The position numbers were made by a program, and so were the translations under genes. A stretch of 64,000 bases of DNA from Stackebrandtia albiflava (GTDB lineage Bacteria; Actinomycetota; Actinomycetes; Mycobacteriales; Micromonosporaceae). Below the pieces are notes generated by a model. The model made no database searches, was not told the DNA's origin, and worked only from the letters and a program-made list of their open reading frames with translations. The stretch covers positions 1,240,001-1,304,000 of the forward strand of contig NZ_VLLL01000006.1 in the NCBI RefSeq assembly GCF_007994225.1, given 5' to 3'. Below are positions 8,980-18,857 of the stretch, one piece after another. Numbering within the stretch: the stretch's first letter is position 1; every line of letters begins with the position of its first letter.

Positions 8980-10287
8980 CTATGGCAACATCACCACCGG
9001 GACCGTCGGGTCACCCGGCGACAGCTTCAAACCCTCCCACGGGATCGCGATCAGGCCCTGCCGCAGCAGGTCACGCGACTCCGTCAACGACGGCAGATCC
9101 GCGACGATCTCACCACCCCGCACCAACGGCCGCTGCAACTCACGGTCACCCGGCATCGACTCCGGGCGGCCCTGCGACACCACGACCTCCTCCACGACCG
9201 TCCCCGTCGGCTTGTGCCGCCGCACCGCCGTCTTACGGCCCCCCACGGTCCGCTTGTGCTCCGAACGCTTCACCACCGGCCGCCCCGCGACCTCCACGAG
9301 CTTGTAGACCAGGTTCGCCGTCGGCGCGCCCGAACCGGTCACCACGGCGGTTCCCGCCCCGTACACGTCCACCGGGGCCGCCGCCAACGCCGCGATCGCG
9401 TACTCGTCGAGGTCACCCGACACCACGATCGCCGTGTCGGTGGCGCCCAGCGAGTTCAACAACTCCCGCGACTGCTGCGCCATCACGTCCAGGTCACCCG
9501 AATCGATCCGGATCGCACGCAATCCCGGTCCCGCCACCGCGATCGCGTTACGGATCCCCTGGCTGATGTCGTAGGTGTCGACCAGCAACGTGGTGTCGGT
9601 CCCCAACATCGCCACCTGAGAGGCGAACGCCGCCGGCTCGTCGGAGTGCAGCAACGTGAACGCGTGCGCCGACGTACCGCCGGTCGGAATGCCGTAGGCG
9701 CGGCCCGCCGCCAGATTCGACGTCGACGCGAACCCCGCCAGGTACGCCGCCCTCGCCGCCGCCACCGCGGCGTCCTCGTGAGTCCGGCGCGAACCCATCT
9801 CGATGATGGGACGGCCACGCGCCGCCGTCACCATCCGCGCCGCCCCCGCCGCGATCGCGCAGTCGTGGTTGAGGATCGACAGGATCACCGTCTCCAACAG
9901 GACACACTCGGCGAAACTGCCCGACACCGTCAGTATCGGCGAACCCGGGAAGAACAGGTCACCCTCGGCGTAGCAGTCGATGTCGCCGCTGAACCGGTAC
10001 CGGCGCAACCACTCGGCGGTGTCGGCGTCCACCACGCCGTTGCCCCGCAGGAAGTCGACGTCCTCCTCGGCGAACCGGAAACCGGCGAGCCGCTCCACGA
10101 GCCTGCCGATGCCCGCGACCACCCCGTACCGGCGTCCGTTCGGCAGCCGGCGCGCGAACACCTCGAACACGCACGGCCGTTCGGCGGTGCCGTCGGCCAA
10201 CGCCGCCGACACCATCGTGTACTCGTAATGGTCGGTCAGCAGCGGCACCGACGTCGTCGCCCGGCCCGCCGGTACTGCGTCACGCAT
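8980..10287 (-). CDS. pncB: Nicotinate phosphoribosyltransferase
   Basis: A 435-aa enzyme that converts nicotinate and PRPP to nicotinate mononucleotide, the step after PncA. The family signature TDHYEYTMVSAALADG lies near the start. FEVFARRLPNGRRYGVVAG, EMGSRRTHEDAA, GTSAHAFTLLHSDE and RIDSGDL all belong to the NAPRTase type II barrel. ATG at 10287 (MRDAVPAGRATTS) is preferred to upstream in-frame starts because homology begins about there. It converges on the 8178 GNAT gene with a 49-bp gap. Confidence 0.95.
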   Translation of the reverse strand: MRDAVPAGRATTSVPLLTDHYEYTMVSAALADGTAERPCVFEVFARRLPNGRRYGVVAGIGRLVERLAGFRFAEEDVDFLRGNGVVDADTAEWLRRYRFSGDIDCYAEGDLFFPGSPILTVSGSFAECVLLETVILSILNHDCAIAAGAARMVTAARGRPIIEMGSRRTHEDAAVAAARAAYLAGFASTSNLAAGRAYGIPTGGTSAHAFTLLHSDEPAAFASQVAMLGTDTTLLVDTYDISQGIRNAIAVAGPGLRAIRIDSGDLDVMAQQSRELLNSLGATDTAIVVSGDLDEYAIAALAAAPVDVYGAGTAVVTGSGAPTANLVYKLVEVAGRPVVKRSEHKRTVGGRKTAVRRHKPTGTVVEEVVVSQGRPESMPGDRELQRPLVRGGEIVADLPSLTESRDLLRQGLIAIPWEGLKLSPGDPTVPVVMLP

Positions 10288-10422
10288 GACGGGAAGCCTA
10301 CTGTGCGACCGCACCGCCCACGACCGGTATCGCTCCCCGGCCCCCGCACCGCGACGCCACAATGGACCTCACGTGGCCGATTCCGTTGACCGGATTGGTC
10401 ACGGCGGAGAACGTCGCAGCCG

Positions 10423-10450
10423 TTGACACCCCGTGACGGCTGTGGAATAT
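10423..10450 (+). promoter_or_regulatory. Promoter of the 52-aa Cys-rich peptide gene
   Basis: A consensus -35 TTGACA (10423-10428) and -10 GAATAT (10445-10450) with 16-bp spacing. Transcription would start about 35 nt before the peptide's ATG. This is one of the best sigma-70-type promoters in the window. Confidence 0.65.
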
Positions 10451-10490
10451 TTCCCCGCGTCAAGATCAGCGCAACAGTGAAGGGGTTCCC

Positions 10491-10649
10491 ATGCGCAAGA
10501 TCACGAAGGCCGTGGACCGGGTACTGGACCGCATGCTCAACACCGGCAAGGCCCAGGCCAAGCCGTGCGGTGAATGCTGGAACGTCGGCGACTGCCTGGT
10601 GTGCAGCCACCCGATCACCTGCGTCGAGACCATCCACTGCGGTCCCTGA
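10491..10649 (+). CDS. Small Cys-rich peptide (52 aa)
   Basis: The N-terminal half is basic and helical (MRKITKAVDRVLDRML). The C-terminal half has six cysteines in CGECWNVGDCLVCSHPITC and HCG. The ribosome site is GAAGGGG, 5-6 nt before ATG; the promoter and terminator (10687-10720) make it a self-contained unit. The same layout, with the related DRMLGRLVP motif, recurs in the 68-aa peptide at 51152-51358. The function is unknown: a metal-binding protein, disulfide-rich peptide or ribosomal peptide precursor are all possible, though no modifying enzyme is adjacent. Confidence 0.7.
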   Translation: MRKITKAVDRVLDRMLNTGKAQAKPCGECWNVGDCLVCSHPITCVETIHCGP

Positions 10650-10686
10650 CCGCGCCCCGCCGGGCTCGGCCCGGAACGACAGTCCC

Positions 10687-10720
10687 GAGAGCGCCGGAGC
10701 CGTCAGGCCCCGGCGCTCTC
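10687..10720 (+). terminator. Terminator of the small peptide gene
   Basis: An 11-bp perfect stem (GAGAGCGCCGG with its complement) and a 12-nt loop, 38 bp after the stop codon. Confidence 0.75.
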
Positions 10721-10829
10721 GCCACGTGCGGAACCCTCACCACACCCGCACCGCCACCACCTCGGGCCCCGGGCACTCCCGGCGACGGTGTTACCGTCCG
10801 ACGTCAAGGAAGCAACGACAGGAGCGCCA

Positions 10830-11204
10830 ATGACCCTCGAACGTCCGACCGTGACCCCCGACCCCGGACCACCTCCGGCCGAACTCACCGTCACCGACAT
10901 CACCGTCGGCGACGGCGAGGAGGCCACCACCGGCCGCGAAGTGGAGGTCCACTACGTCGGCGTGTCCCACTCCACCGGCACCGAGTTCGACGCGAGCTGG
11001 AACCGCAACAGCGCCTTCCGCTTCCCGCTCGGCGGCGGCATGGTCATCAAGGGCTGGGACGACGGCGTCGCCGGAATGCGCGTCGGTGGCCGACGCCGAC
11101 TCGTCATCCCGCCGCACCTGGCATACGGCGACCGCAGCCCCACACCGGCCATCAAGCCCGGCGAGACCCTCGTCTTCGTCGTGGACCTGATCGGCGTGCG
11201 CTAG
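10830..11204 (+). CDS. FKBP-type peptidyl-prolyl cis-trans isomerase
   Basis: A 124-aa cytosolic single-domain FKBP. Active-site residues are visible: VHYVGVSHSTGTEFDASW, then FPLGGGMVIKGWDDGVAGM (the conserved VIxGWD segment) and RLVIPPHLAYGD, ending in LVFVVDLIGV. The size is that of actinobacterial FkbP proteins. The ATG start is supported by AGGAGC 4 bp upstream. A strong terminator follows immediately. Confidence 0.95.
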   Translation: MTLERPTVTPDPGPPPAELTVTDITVGDGEEATTGREVEVHYVGVSHSTGTEFDASWNRNSAFRFPLGGGMVIKGWDDGVAGMRVGGRRRLVIPPHLAYGDRSPTPAIKPGETLVFVVDLIGVR

Positions 11205-11210
11205 ACCATC

Positions 11211-11242
11211 CCGTGGCCGCCCGGAGCCCCGGGCGGCCACGG
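11211..11242 (+). terminator. Terminator of the FKBP gene
   Basis: A 12-bp perfect stem CCGTGGCCGCCC/GGGCGGCCACGG with an 8-nt loop, 6 bp after the stop. Confidence 0.85.
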
Positions 11243-11368
11243 CACGTCCCCGCGCCGGTCACCACGGGCGCCCACGCGACACCACTCCCAGGGGCCTTAC
11301 TCCGGCGAACGAATCGCCGAGGTGACGGGGTTTCAAGTGCGGCCCGCGACGCCCCCCCTCCCGTACCC

Positions 11369-11495
11369 GCAATGCCTCTCACACGGGGATGGCGTTCCGC
11401 ACCATCCCTGCAATGCCTCTCACAGGGACTGGCGCGTTCCGCGCCACCCCCTGCAATGCCGCTCACACAGGGATGGCGCGTTCCGCACCATCCCT
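11369..11495 (+). repeat. Three tandem 41-43 bp repeats, each containing a hairpin
   Basis: Units lie at 11369-11409, 11410-11452 and 11453-11495. Each opens with GCAATGCC(T/G)CTCACA and contains an inverted repeat around CGTTCCGC, for example GGGATGG...CCATCCC in units 1 and 3. Unit 2 has a different stem, GGCGC/GCGCC. The array ends 14 bp before the mec start, so it is in the promoter or 5' leader of mec-cysO-cysM. Confidence 0.85.
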
Positions 11496-11509
11496 GTAGT
11501 GTTGTCGCC

Positions 11510-12016
11510 GTGTTGCGGATCGACCATGCGCTAGTCAAGGCGATGGTCGCGCATGCCCGCGCCGACCACCCCGACGAGGCCTGCGGCGTCATCGCAGGAC
11601 CGGCGGACACCGGTACGCCCGTTCGCCACATCCCCATGCTCAACGCCGAACGCAGCACCACGTTCTACCGCTTCGACTCGATCGAACAGCTCAAGGTCTG
11701 GCGCGAGATGGACGACGCCGACGAGATCCCCGTCGTCATCTACCACTCTCACACCGCCACCGAGGCATACCCGTCCCGCACCGACGTCAAGTTCGCGGGC
11801 GAACCCGATGCCCACTACGTCCTGGTGTCCACTCGACACCCCCAGGTCGCCGAGATCCGGTCATTCCGCATCGTCGACGGCCAGATCACCGAGGAACCCG
11901 TCGAGCCGACCGGCGATGCCCGGCTTACGGCGACACAGCACCGGGGCGACGCCGACGCCGTGCAGTCGTACAAGTTCGGGCACAGCCCGGACGCGTTGAT
12001 CTACGACTGTCAGTAG
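11510..12016 (+). CDS. mec: CysO-cysteine hydrolase, JAMM/MPN+ metalloprotease
   Basis: A 168-aa zinc peptidase that releases cysteine from the CysO-cysteine adduct. The JAMM motif is complete: Glu in DEACGVI near the N-terminus and HSHTATEAYPSRTD (HxHx7SxxD). It heads mec-cysO-cysM, the PLP-dependent cysteine pathway using a protein-bound sulfur carrier known from M. tuberculosis (Rv1334-Rv1336). The GTG start at 11510 is directly followed by an in-frame TTG. The upstream hairpin array is unusual for this operon. Confidence 0.93.
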   Translation: MLRIDHALVKAMVAHARADHPDEACGVIAGPADTGTPVRHIPMLNAERSTTFYRFDSIEQLKVWREMDDADEIPVVIYHSHTATEAYPSRTDVKFAGEPDAHYVLVSTRHPQVAEIRSFRIVDGQITEEPVEPTGDARLTATQHRGDADAVQSYKFGHSPDALIYDCQ

Positions 12017-12064
12017 CGCCGCGTCCCACGACGCGGCGGCTCCGCGCATCCCGCTGAACCTTGA

Positions 12065-13393
<1,329 letters not shown>

Positions 13394-13511
13394 ACCGCGA
13401 GAAATATCCCCGCCGAAACACCAGCTCAACCCGCACCCACTCGCGAACCGGGCCGGAAATGTCCTATTTGAGGGTTTCCTCCGCACCGTCTAGTTGGTAG
13501 AGTCGGCCAAC

Positions 13512-13943
13512 GTGGGCAACGTACAGACAACACACCAGGCGACGCAGCCGGTCATCACCGTTCCGGCTCACGACCAGGCCGTTCCGGCCCCGCACGCGAC
13601 CGTCCCCTCGCAACAACACCAGCCACCACCCCCACGACAGGACACCGCCGCGCCCACCGTCAAGGCGTTCCCCGACCTGAGGATGCGCCGCCTCATGGGC
13701 GTCAGCGCCTGGGCGCTCGCCCTCGCCGTCACCGGATTCGTCGTCGGAGCCATCGCCCTCATCCGGCTCATGGGCGACATGCCCGGCTGGTTCGAACCCG
13801 TCTTCGCCGCCACCGGCGTCTTCGGGCTCCTCCTCATCGTCGCGGCCTTCGTCACCGTCCAGTACCGCCGCATCCCGTGGCTGCTGCTCGGCGCGAGCAG
13901 CGTCACACTCGTCGCCGGCATCATCATGCTCGGCAACGCCTGA
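13512..13943 (+). CDS. Small membrane protein, three predicted TM helices
   Basis: About 143 aa. A Gln/Pro/His-rich N-terminal tail (residues 1-50) is followed by three hydrophobic segments: [20 protein letters not shown], a segment around [17 protein letters not shown], and one around [17 protein letters not shown]. It occupies the position of the rhomboid gene Rv1337 in the mycobacterial order but has no rhomboid motif. The start is uncertain (GTG 13512 or TTG 13494). The function is unknown. Confidence 0.7.
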   Translation: MGNVQTTHQATQPVITVPAHDQAVPAPHATVPSQQHQPPPPRQDTAAPTVKAFPDLRMRRLMGVSAWALALAVTGFVVGAIALIRLMGDMPGWFEPVFAATGVFGLLLIVAAFVTVQYRRIPWLLLGASSVTLVAGIIMLGNA

Positions 13944-14052
13944 CCAGGTCAGAGGGCTACGGGCCATCGACGAACGTCCACGTGTCGCGCGACACGGTGT
14001 CGGGTTCCCGACAAACCCGCCGGAACCTGCCCGGTTACCGCGCCATCACCGC

Positions 14053-14058
14053 GTAACC
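14053..14058 (+). promoter_or_regulatory. -10 element for murI
   Basis: TAACCT lies 9 nt before ATG 14068, which suggests a leaderless murI mRNA. The same GTTAACCT-like box occurs upstream of the genes at 18858 and 28643. Confidence 0.4.
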
Positions 14059-14067
14059 TGGCCTGTC

Positions 14068-14901
14068 ATGACGGCTGCCCCGATCGGGATATTCGACTCA
14101 GGAGTCGGTGGACTCACGGTCGCCCGCGCGATACACGACCTGCTGCCCGGCGAACCCCTCCTGTACCTCGCCGACACCGCCCACGTCCCCTACGGGCCAC
14201 GTCCCCTCGCCGAAGTACGCCGTTACACCCTCGCCGCCTGCGACCACCTCGCCGCACAGGGCGCCAAACTCATCGTCATCGCCTGCAACACCAGCAGCGC
14301 CGCCAGCACCGCCGACATCCGGGAACGCTTCGACATCCCCGTCGTCGAGGTCATCCGCCCCACCGCCCGCCGCGCCGCCACCGCCACCCGTACCGGCCGG
14401 GTCGGCGTGATCGGCACCACTGCGACCATCACCAGCGGCGCCTATGCTGATGCCTTCCACGCCTCACCCGGGATAACCGTCTCGACCGCCGCATGCCCCG
14501 CATTCGTCGACTTCGTCGAACGCGGAGTGACAACTGGACGACAGTTGTTGGGCCTCGCGGAGGGCTACCTTGAGCCGCTACAGCGCAACCAGGTGGACAC
14601 ATTGGTGTTGGGCTGTACGCACTACCCGCTGCTGACCGGACTCATCGGCCTGGTGATGGGAGACGAAGTGACACTCGTGTCCAGCGCGGAATCCACCGCG
14701 CAGGAGGTCTACCGCCTCCTCACCGAGCGAGACCTGCTGTCCGACGCCGACCACACGACCGTCGCGCACCGCTACCTCGCCACCGGCGACCCCGCCCGCT
14801 TCGCCCGGACAGCACGCCGCTTCCTCGGCCCCCAGCCCGCCCGGCTGCGGGTCGAGGCCGTCCCACACGGACGGCATGGACTCGTGGAGGTGGTCACGTG
14901 A
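14068..14901 (+). CDS. murI: Glutamate racemase
   Basis: A 277-aa cytosolic enzyme making D-glutamate for peptidoglycan. The two catalytic cysteines are C73 (VIACNTSSA) and C183 (LGCTHYPLL). The N-terminal [17 protein letters not shown] is the family signature. It is preceded by the cys operon and followed by the Rv1339-type hydrolase, as in mycobacteria. Confidence 0.97.
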   Translation: MTAAPIGIFDSGVGGLTVARAIHDLLPGEPLLYLADTAHVPYGPRPLAEVRRYTLAACDHLAAQGAKLIVIACNTSSAASTADIRERFDIPVVEVIRPTARRAATATRTGRVGVIGTTATITSGAYADAFHASPGITVSTAACPAFVDFVERGVTTGRQLLGLAEGYLEPLQRNQVDTLVLGCTHYPLLTGLIGLVMGDEVTLVSSAESTAQEVYRLLTERDLLSDADHTTVAHRYLATGDPARFARTARRFLGPQPARLRVEAVPHGRHGLVEVVT

Positions 14902-14950
14902 CCGAACGACACACAACCGGGAAGACCGACACCACAAGGCGGTGGCGCCA

Positions 14951-15709
14951 GTGAAACTCACCGTCATAGGCTGCGCCGGAAGCTTCCCCGGCCCCGACTC
15001 GCCCTGCTCCGCATACCTCGTCCAAGCCGAGGACTACACCCTGCTGCTCGACTTCGGCTCCGGATCACTCGGCGCACTCCAACGCCACATCGACCCGTAC
15101 CGGATCGACGCCATCATCCTCACCCACCTCCACGCCGACCACATCATGGACGCCTGCCCCTACGTCGTCATGCGGCGATACGCCCCCGGAGGTCCCCTCC
15201 CACAGATACCCCTCTACGGCCCCACCGGCACCGAGACCCGCCTCGCCACCGCATACGGCGGCGCCGGCGAAACCGGCTGCCCCTCACTGTCCGACGTATA
15301 CCGCTTCCACACCCTCACACCCGGACAACTCGACATCGGCCCCTTCCACGTCACCGTCGACGAAGTCGCCCACCCCGTCCAGACCTTCGGCGTCCGCCTC
15401 GAACACGGCGGCCGCTCCCTCACCTACTCCAGCGACACCGGCACCTGCGAACCACTCCGCCGGCTCGCCAACCACTGCGACGTCTTCCTCTGCGAAGCCT
15501 CATACCTCGAAGGAAGACCCAACCCACCCGGCGTACACCTCACCGGCCGAGAAGCCGGCGAGACCGCCACCAAGGCCGGCGCCGGCCGGCTCCTGCTCAC
15601 CCACCTCGTACGGCGATGGGGCGACCCCGAACGCACCCTCGCCGAAGCCACCGCCGCATACGCCGGTCCCGTGGAACTCGTCGAATCCGGCGCCGTCTAC
15701 CACATCTGA
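14951..15709 (+). CDS. Metallo-beta-lactamase-fold hydrolase (Rv1339-type, probable cAMP phosphodiesterase)
   Basis: A 252-aa protein with the zinc motif HLHADH (THLHADHIMDACPY) and later ligands VDEVAHPV, SSDTG and LTHLV. Its position after murI and its N-terminus (VKLTVIGCAGSFPGPDSPCS) match M. tuberculosis Rv1339, reported as an atypical class II cAMP phosphodiesterase. It is 49 bp from murI and probably co-transcribed. An upstream in-frame GTG (14942) is also possible. Confidence 0.85.
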   Translation: MKLTVIGCAGSFPGPDSPCSAYLVQAEDYTLLLDFGSGSLGALQRHIDPYRIDAIILTHLHADHIMDACPYVVMRRYAPGGPLPQIPLYGPTGTETRLATAYGGAGETGCPSLSDVYRFHTLTPGQLDIGPFHVTVDEVAHPVQTFGVRLEHGGRSLTYSSDTGTCEPLRRLANHCDVFLCEASYLEGRPNPPGVHLTGREAGETATKAGAGRLLLTHLVRRWGDPERTLAEATAAYAGPVELVESGAVYHI

Positions 15710-15722
15710 CCGAAACCGCGGA

Positions 15723-15754
15723 CCGGTTGCCCGCCGGAGGCGGCGGGCGACCGG
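15723..15754. terminator. Bidirectional terminator between convergent genes
   Basis: A 13-bp stem with one wobble position (CCGGTTGCCCGCC/GGCGGGCGACCGG) lies exactly between the hydrolase stop (15709) and the rdgB stop (15756). Confidence 0.75.
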
Positions 15755-15755
15755 A

Positions 15756-16343
15756 TCATGCCCCCAACAACTCCGCGACCGCCCGGAACGCCTTCCCCCG
15801 ATGCGAGATCGCGTCCTTCTCGTCCGCCGACATCTCCGCCGTCGATATCTCGAAACCATCCGGCACGAAGACCGGGTCGTACCCGAAACCGTTCACACCA
15901 CGCGGCTCCCGCAACACCCTGCCACGCACCTCACCCCGCACCACGTGCTCACGTCCGTCCGGGAACACCAGCGCCGCCGCGCACACGAACGCCCCACCCC
16001 GGTCCTCGTCGCCGACGTCACCCAACTGCCCCAGCAGCAACGCCAGGTTCGCCGCGTCGTCACCGTGCCGCCCCGACCAACGCGCCGAGAACACCCCCGG
16101 CATCCCGTTCAACGCGTCCACCGTGAGACCCGAATCGTCCGCCACACACGGCAGACCCGTGTGCCGCACACCGTCCCGCGCCTTCGCCAGCGCGTTGCCC
16201 TCGAACGTCAACGCCGTCTCCGGCTCCTCCGGATACGGCGGCACGTCGTCGAGCCCCACCAACTCCACCGACGTGGACTCCGCCAGGATCCGCCGCAACT
16301 CCACCAGCTTCTTCGCGTTCCGCGTCGCCAACAACAACCTCAT
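15756..16343 (-). CDS. rdgB: dITP/XTP pyrophosphatase (HAM1 family)
   Basis: A 195-aa house-cleaning NTPase that hydrolyses dITP, ITP and XTP. The N-terminal [18 protein letters not shown] is the canonical (T/S)xNxxK nucleotide site. [10 protein letters not shown] and [24 protein letters not shown] carry the metal-binding acidic residues; SHRGKAF lies near the C-terminus. Its start overlaps the rph stop by 4 bp, so it is translationally coupled to rph. Confidence 0.96.
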   Translation of the reverse strand: MRLLLATRNAKKLVELRRILAESTSVELVGLDDVPPYPEEPETALTFEGNALAKARDGVRHTGLPCVADDSGLTVDALNGMPGVFSARWSGRHGDDAANLALLLGQLGDVGDEDRGGAFVCAAALVFPDGREHVVRGEVRGRVLREPRGVNGFGYDPVFVPDGFEISTAEMSADEKDAISHRGKAFRAVAELLGA

Positions 16344-17065
16344 GACAGCAACGCCCTCACCTGCATGCCCGTCAACTCCTTGCAGCCCTTCGCCGCCAGG
16401 TCCAACATCGCGTCCAGCCGCGCCCGGTCGAACACCGCGTTCTCGCCGGTGCCCTGCACCTCGACGAAGTCACCGTCACCGGTGCACACCACGTTCATGT
16501 CCACGTCCGCGGCGGCGTCCTCCTCGTAACACAGGTCCAGCAGCGGGACGCCCTTGACCACGCCCACACTCACCGCCGACACCGACCGGGTCAGGATCCG
16601 GTCCGGTTTGCGGGCGATCTTCTTGTCCGTGATCCACGAGACCGCGTCCTGCAACGCCACGTACCCGCCGGTGATCGCCGCCGTCCGGGTGCCGCCGTCG
16701 GCCTGCAGCACGTCGCAGTCGATCATGATGGTGTTCTCACCGAGAGCCTTGAAGTCCAGGCAGGACCGCAACGCCCGCCCGATCAACCGGGAGATCTCGT
16801 GGGTCCGGCCGCCCACCTTGCCACGCACCGCCTCGCGGTCGCCGCGGGTCGTGGTGGCCCGGGGCAGCATCGAGTACTCCGCTGTGACCCAGCCGGCGCC
16901 GCTGCCCCGCCGCCACCGGGGGACACCGGTCTCGACGGACGCGGTGCACAGCACCCGGGTGGCGCCGAACTCGACCAGCACGGAGCCCTCCGCGTGCATG
17001 GTCCAGTTCCGCTTGAAGGTCACGGGGCGTAGCGCGTCAGCGGCGCGATTATCGGGTCGAGTCAC
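16340..17065 (-). CDS. rph: Ribonuclease PH
   Basis: A 241-aa phosphorolytic exoribonuclease for tRNA 3' ends. Recognisable segments are [69 protein letters not shown] and [18 protein letters not shown]. It heads the rph-rdgB pair, which is inverted relative to the mycobacterial arrangement, where both follow Rv1339 in the same direction. A tRNA gene lies about 100 bp away on the other strand. Confidence 0.97.
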   Translation of the reverse strand: MTRPDNRAADALRPVTFKRNWTMHAEGSVLVEFGATRVLCTASVETGVPRWRRGSGAGWVTAEYSMLPRATTTRGDREAVRGKVGGRTHEISRLIGRALRSCLDFKALGENTIMIDCDVLQADGGTRTAAITGGYVALQDAVSWITDKKIARKPDRILTRSVSAVSVGVVKGVPLLDLCYEEDAAADVDMNVVCTGDGDFVEVQGTGENAVFDRARLDAMLDLAAKGCKELTGMQVRALLS

Positions 17066-17171
17066 CCGGCCAAGGTTATACGCGGCGGTTCCGGCGGCCT
17101 CGCCTGGCCGTGCCGCGAGTAATGCGATGGAGGCGAGACCGGGCCGCCGACTATACTCGGAGCGTCACTCG

Positions 17172-17254
17172 GCGGGAGTGGTGGAATGGCAGTCACGAAG
17201 CGCTTAGGTCGCTTTGCCCGAAAGGGCGTGGGGGTTCGACTCCCCCCTCCCGCA
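17172..17254 (+). tRNA. tRNA-Leu (anticodon UAG)
   Basis: The acceptor stem GCGGGAG pairs with CTCCCGC; the discriminator is A and CCA is not encoded. The anticodon stem AAGCG/CGCTT closes loop CTTAGGT, giving anticodon TAG (codon CUA). A long class II variable arm (GCCC...GGGC) is followed by the T arm GGGGG-TTCGACT-CCCCC. The length is 83 nt. Confidence 0.95.
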
Positions 17255-17309
17255 CTCGGTCCGCCACCGGTGGATCACTGTCGCGCCAGCCCACGACTGT
17301 CGGACCCGC

Positions 17310-17374
17310 GACGGGTGTCGAATCGACTCCTCCCCGTTGATGTGATCCATGTGGAGCGTCAAGGGATTTCCCGT
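17310..17374 (-). pseudogene. Relic of an HNH endonuclease gene
   Basis: Translation on the minus strand gives TGNPLTLHMDHINGEESI, which resembles the GKPLTLEIDHINGD core of actinobacterial HNH nucleases, but the downstream ENLRxLCPNCH half is absent. The surrounding frame is open only because it reads through the tRNA complement. The rest of 17255-17613 (about 360 bp) shows no other gene. I infer a decayed mobile-element or nuclease remnant next to tRNA-Leu. Confidence 0.45.
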
Positions 17375-17613
17375 CGTGCCGGGCCTAGGCCGCGTCCTTC
17401 GTTGGCATACGGCCGCCCGCACTCCACCGGTGGAGTCGCCGGCGGTTTCGGCGAGTGGTTCACGTGTGTCCTTCATGGATGGCGGGCTGACCGGTCGGTA
17501 CCTTCCGCAATGCCTTTAGTCATGTCTATGGCGTCGCCCCGGCCGGGTCCCGGTGCGGGAGGGCGTGGCGGTGTCCCGCCGGTCGGTCGGTGGTTCCGGT
17601 CCGGTGCCCCCGG

Positions 17614-18495
17614 TCACGGTCGGTCGTTTCGCAGGCGCATGAGCATGGCCTGGGCTATGGGGAGTTGTCCTGCGGCGGCGTAGTAGCCGGTGGCGCGTAG
17701 TCCGACGGCGAGTAGGTAGCAGCGGATGCGGTGGACGGCGTCGGGTTCGGTGAGGTGGGCCTCCATGTGGTCGGCCTGGGCCTTCATGCAGGGGAGGAAC
17801 GGCGCCCAGAACCGGAGGTTGGCGAGGTCGTAGAGGGGGTCGCCGATCATGGCGGCCTCCCAGTCGATGACGCCGCTGACGTGTCCGTGGTGGATGAGGA
17901 GGTTGTCGGCTCCGTAGTCGCCGTGGATGAGGCGGCGGTGGGTGGGGAGTCCGGTGGCGAGGTCGTGGAGTTCGGTGTGGTGTCGCCGGGCGAGCGCGAC
18001 GTCGAGGTGTCCCTCGTGGGGTGTGAGGTCGGGGGCGTGGCCGGTGACGACGTCGCGCCAGTGGCGGTGGCTGGTCTCGCCGGTGAGTGGGTCGAAGTCG
18101 CCGTAGCCGTCGAAGTGGCTCATGTCGACGGCGTTGACGTGGTGGAGTGCTTCGGTGGCGCGCGGCGTGACGGCTGCCAGAGTGGTGGGGTCGGTGACGT
18201 CCTTGACGGTGTGGCCGGGGAGCCGCAGGCTGACGCACATGTGGTGTTCGCCGACGGCGGCGATGTGGTCGACGGCGGGTACGGGGATGCGGTGGCCGAG
18301 ATGCCGGGCGGCCCAGGCGTCCTTGTGGAATCCCCTGGCGCGCGGATTGACGCGCACGACGTGCGGCGTGTCGTGGTGGTCGAAGGAGAAGGCCTGGGAT
18401 TCCTCGCCTTCGACCATGGGTGTGAGGGTGACGGGTCCGTAGCGGTCTTCCAGGGCGGCCTGGACGGTGTGCCGGTCGAGACGTGGTTTGGTCAC
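17614..18495 (-). CDS. Hygromycin-B 4-O-kinase-like phosphotransferase
   Basis: A 293-aa APH-fold kinase. MVEGEESQAFSFD, VVRVNPRARGFHKDAWAARH and FWAPFLPCMKAQADHMEAHL each align by eye with the equivalent segments of E. coli Hph. The catalytic loop HGDYGADN and metal-binding VIDWEAAM are intact, in contrast to the APH homologue at 2.9 kb. The likely reaction is ATP-dependent phosphorylation of an aminoglycoside or similar small molecule; the substrate is not proven. It lies on the minus strand, divergent from the kinase-like gene at 18858. Confidence 0.8.
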   Translation of the reverse strand: MTKPRLDRHTVQAALEDRYGPVTLTPMVEGEESQAFSFDHHDTPHVVRVNPRARGFHKDAWAARHLGHRIPVPAVDHIAAVGEHHMCVSLRLPGHTVKDVTDPTTLAAVTPRATEALHHVNAVDMSHFDGYGDFDPLTGETSHRHWRDVVTGHAPDLTPHEGHLDVALARRHHTELHDLATGLPTHRRLIHGDYGADNLLIHHGHVSGVIDWEAAMIGDPLYDLANLRFWAPFLPCMKAQADHMEAHLTEPDAVHRIRCYLLAVGLRATGYYAAAGQLPIAQAMLMRLRNDRP

Positions 18496-18857
18496 CGGCG
18501 GAGGTTATCGCCCGGCGGGGTTGGTTGTCGGCCGGTTTTCGCTGTGGGTGTGTGCAGCCGGTGGTCTGGGTCGAGTGTGGTGTCGATGAACGCCTGGACG
18601 GCGGCGCCGGTGGCGTTGCGGTGGGGTGACTCCCCGGAGGCGGCGCGCGGCGATGGAGCGGGCGGTCGGGTTCGTGACGGGTGGGACGGAAACTGTCGGC
18701 GGTGGCGGTTAACCTGGCCGGGTCCGTGGTGGCCGTCGGGAGGCGGTCGGGCGTGGGGCGTACCCGCCCCGGGGATGCGGTGCCGTGTCCCGGTTCCAGA
18801 CGGGGCCGGTGCGGACCGCGGGGGTCCGACGTGGTGTGCGATGCCGCAGGAGGGCAC
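18496..18857. other. Divergent intergenic region
   Basis: About 360 bp between divergent starts. GGCGGTTAACCT near 18703-18714 provides a possible -10 (TAACCT) for the rightward gene. A ribosome site CAGGAGGG precedes ATG 18858. Reading frames here are unbroken but have no start-site support or recognisable domain. Confidence 0.4.

Noticed and set aside
8512-10389. 625-aa open frame opposite pncB
   Set aside because: Arg/Pro/Thr-rich low-complexity shadow with no domain; the minus strand encodes a full nicotinate phosphoribosyltransferase.
11369-11495. CRISPR array
   Set aside because: Three adjacent units without spacers, each with its own hairpin, and no cas genes.
17507-17533. Fourth copy of the 11.4-kb hairpin repeat
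   Set aside because: Only the first 8 and last 7 bases match; the hairpin is missing.
17172-17613. Integrated element at tRNA-Leu
   Set aside because: No integrase, no repeat of the tRNA 3' end, and ordinary chromosomal genes follow.
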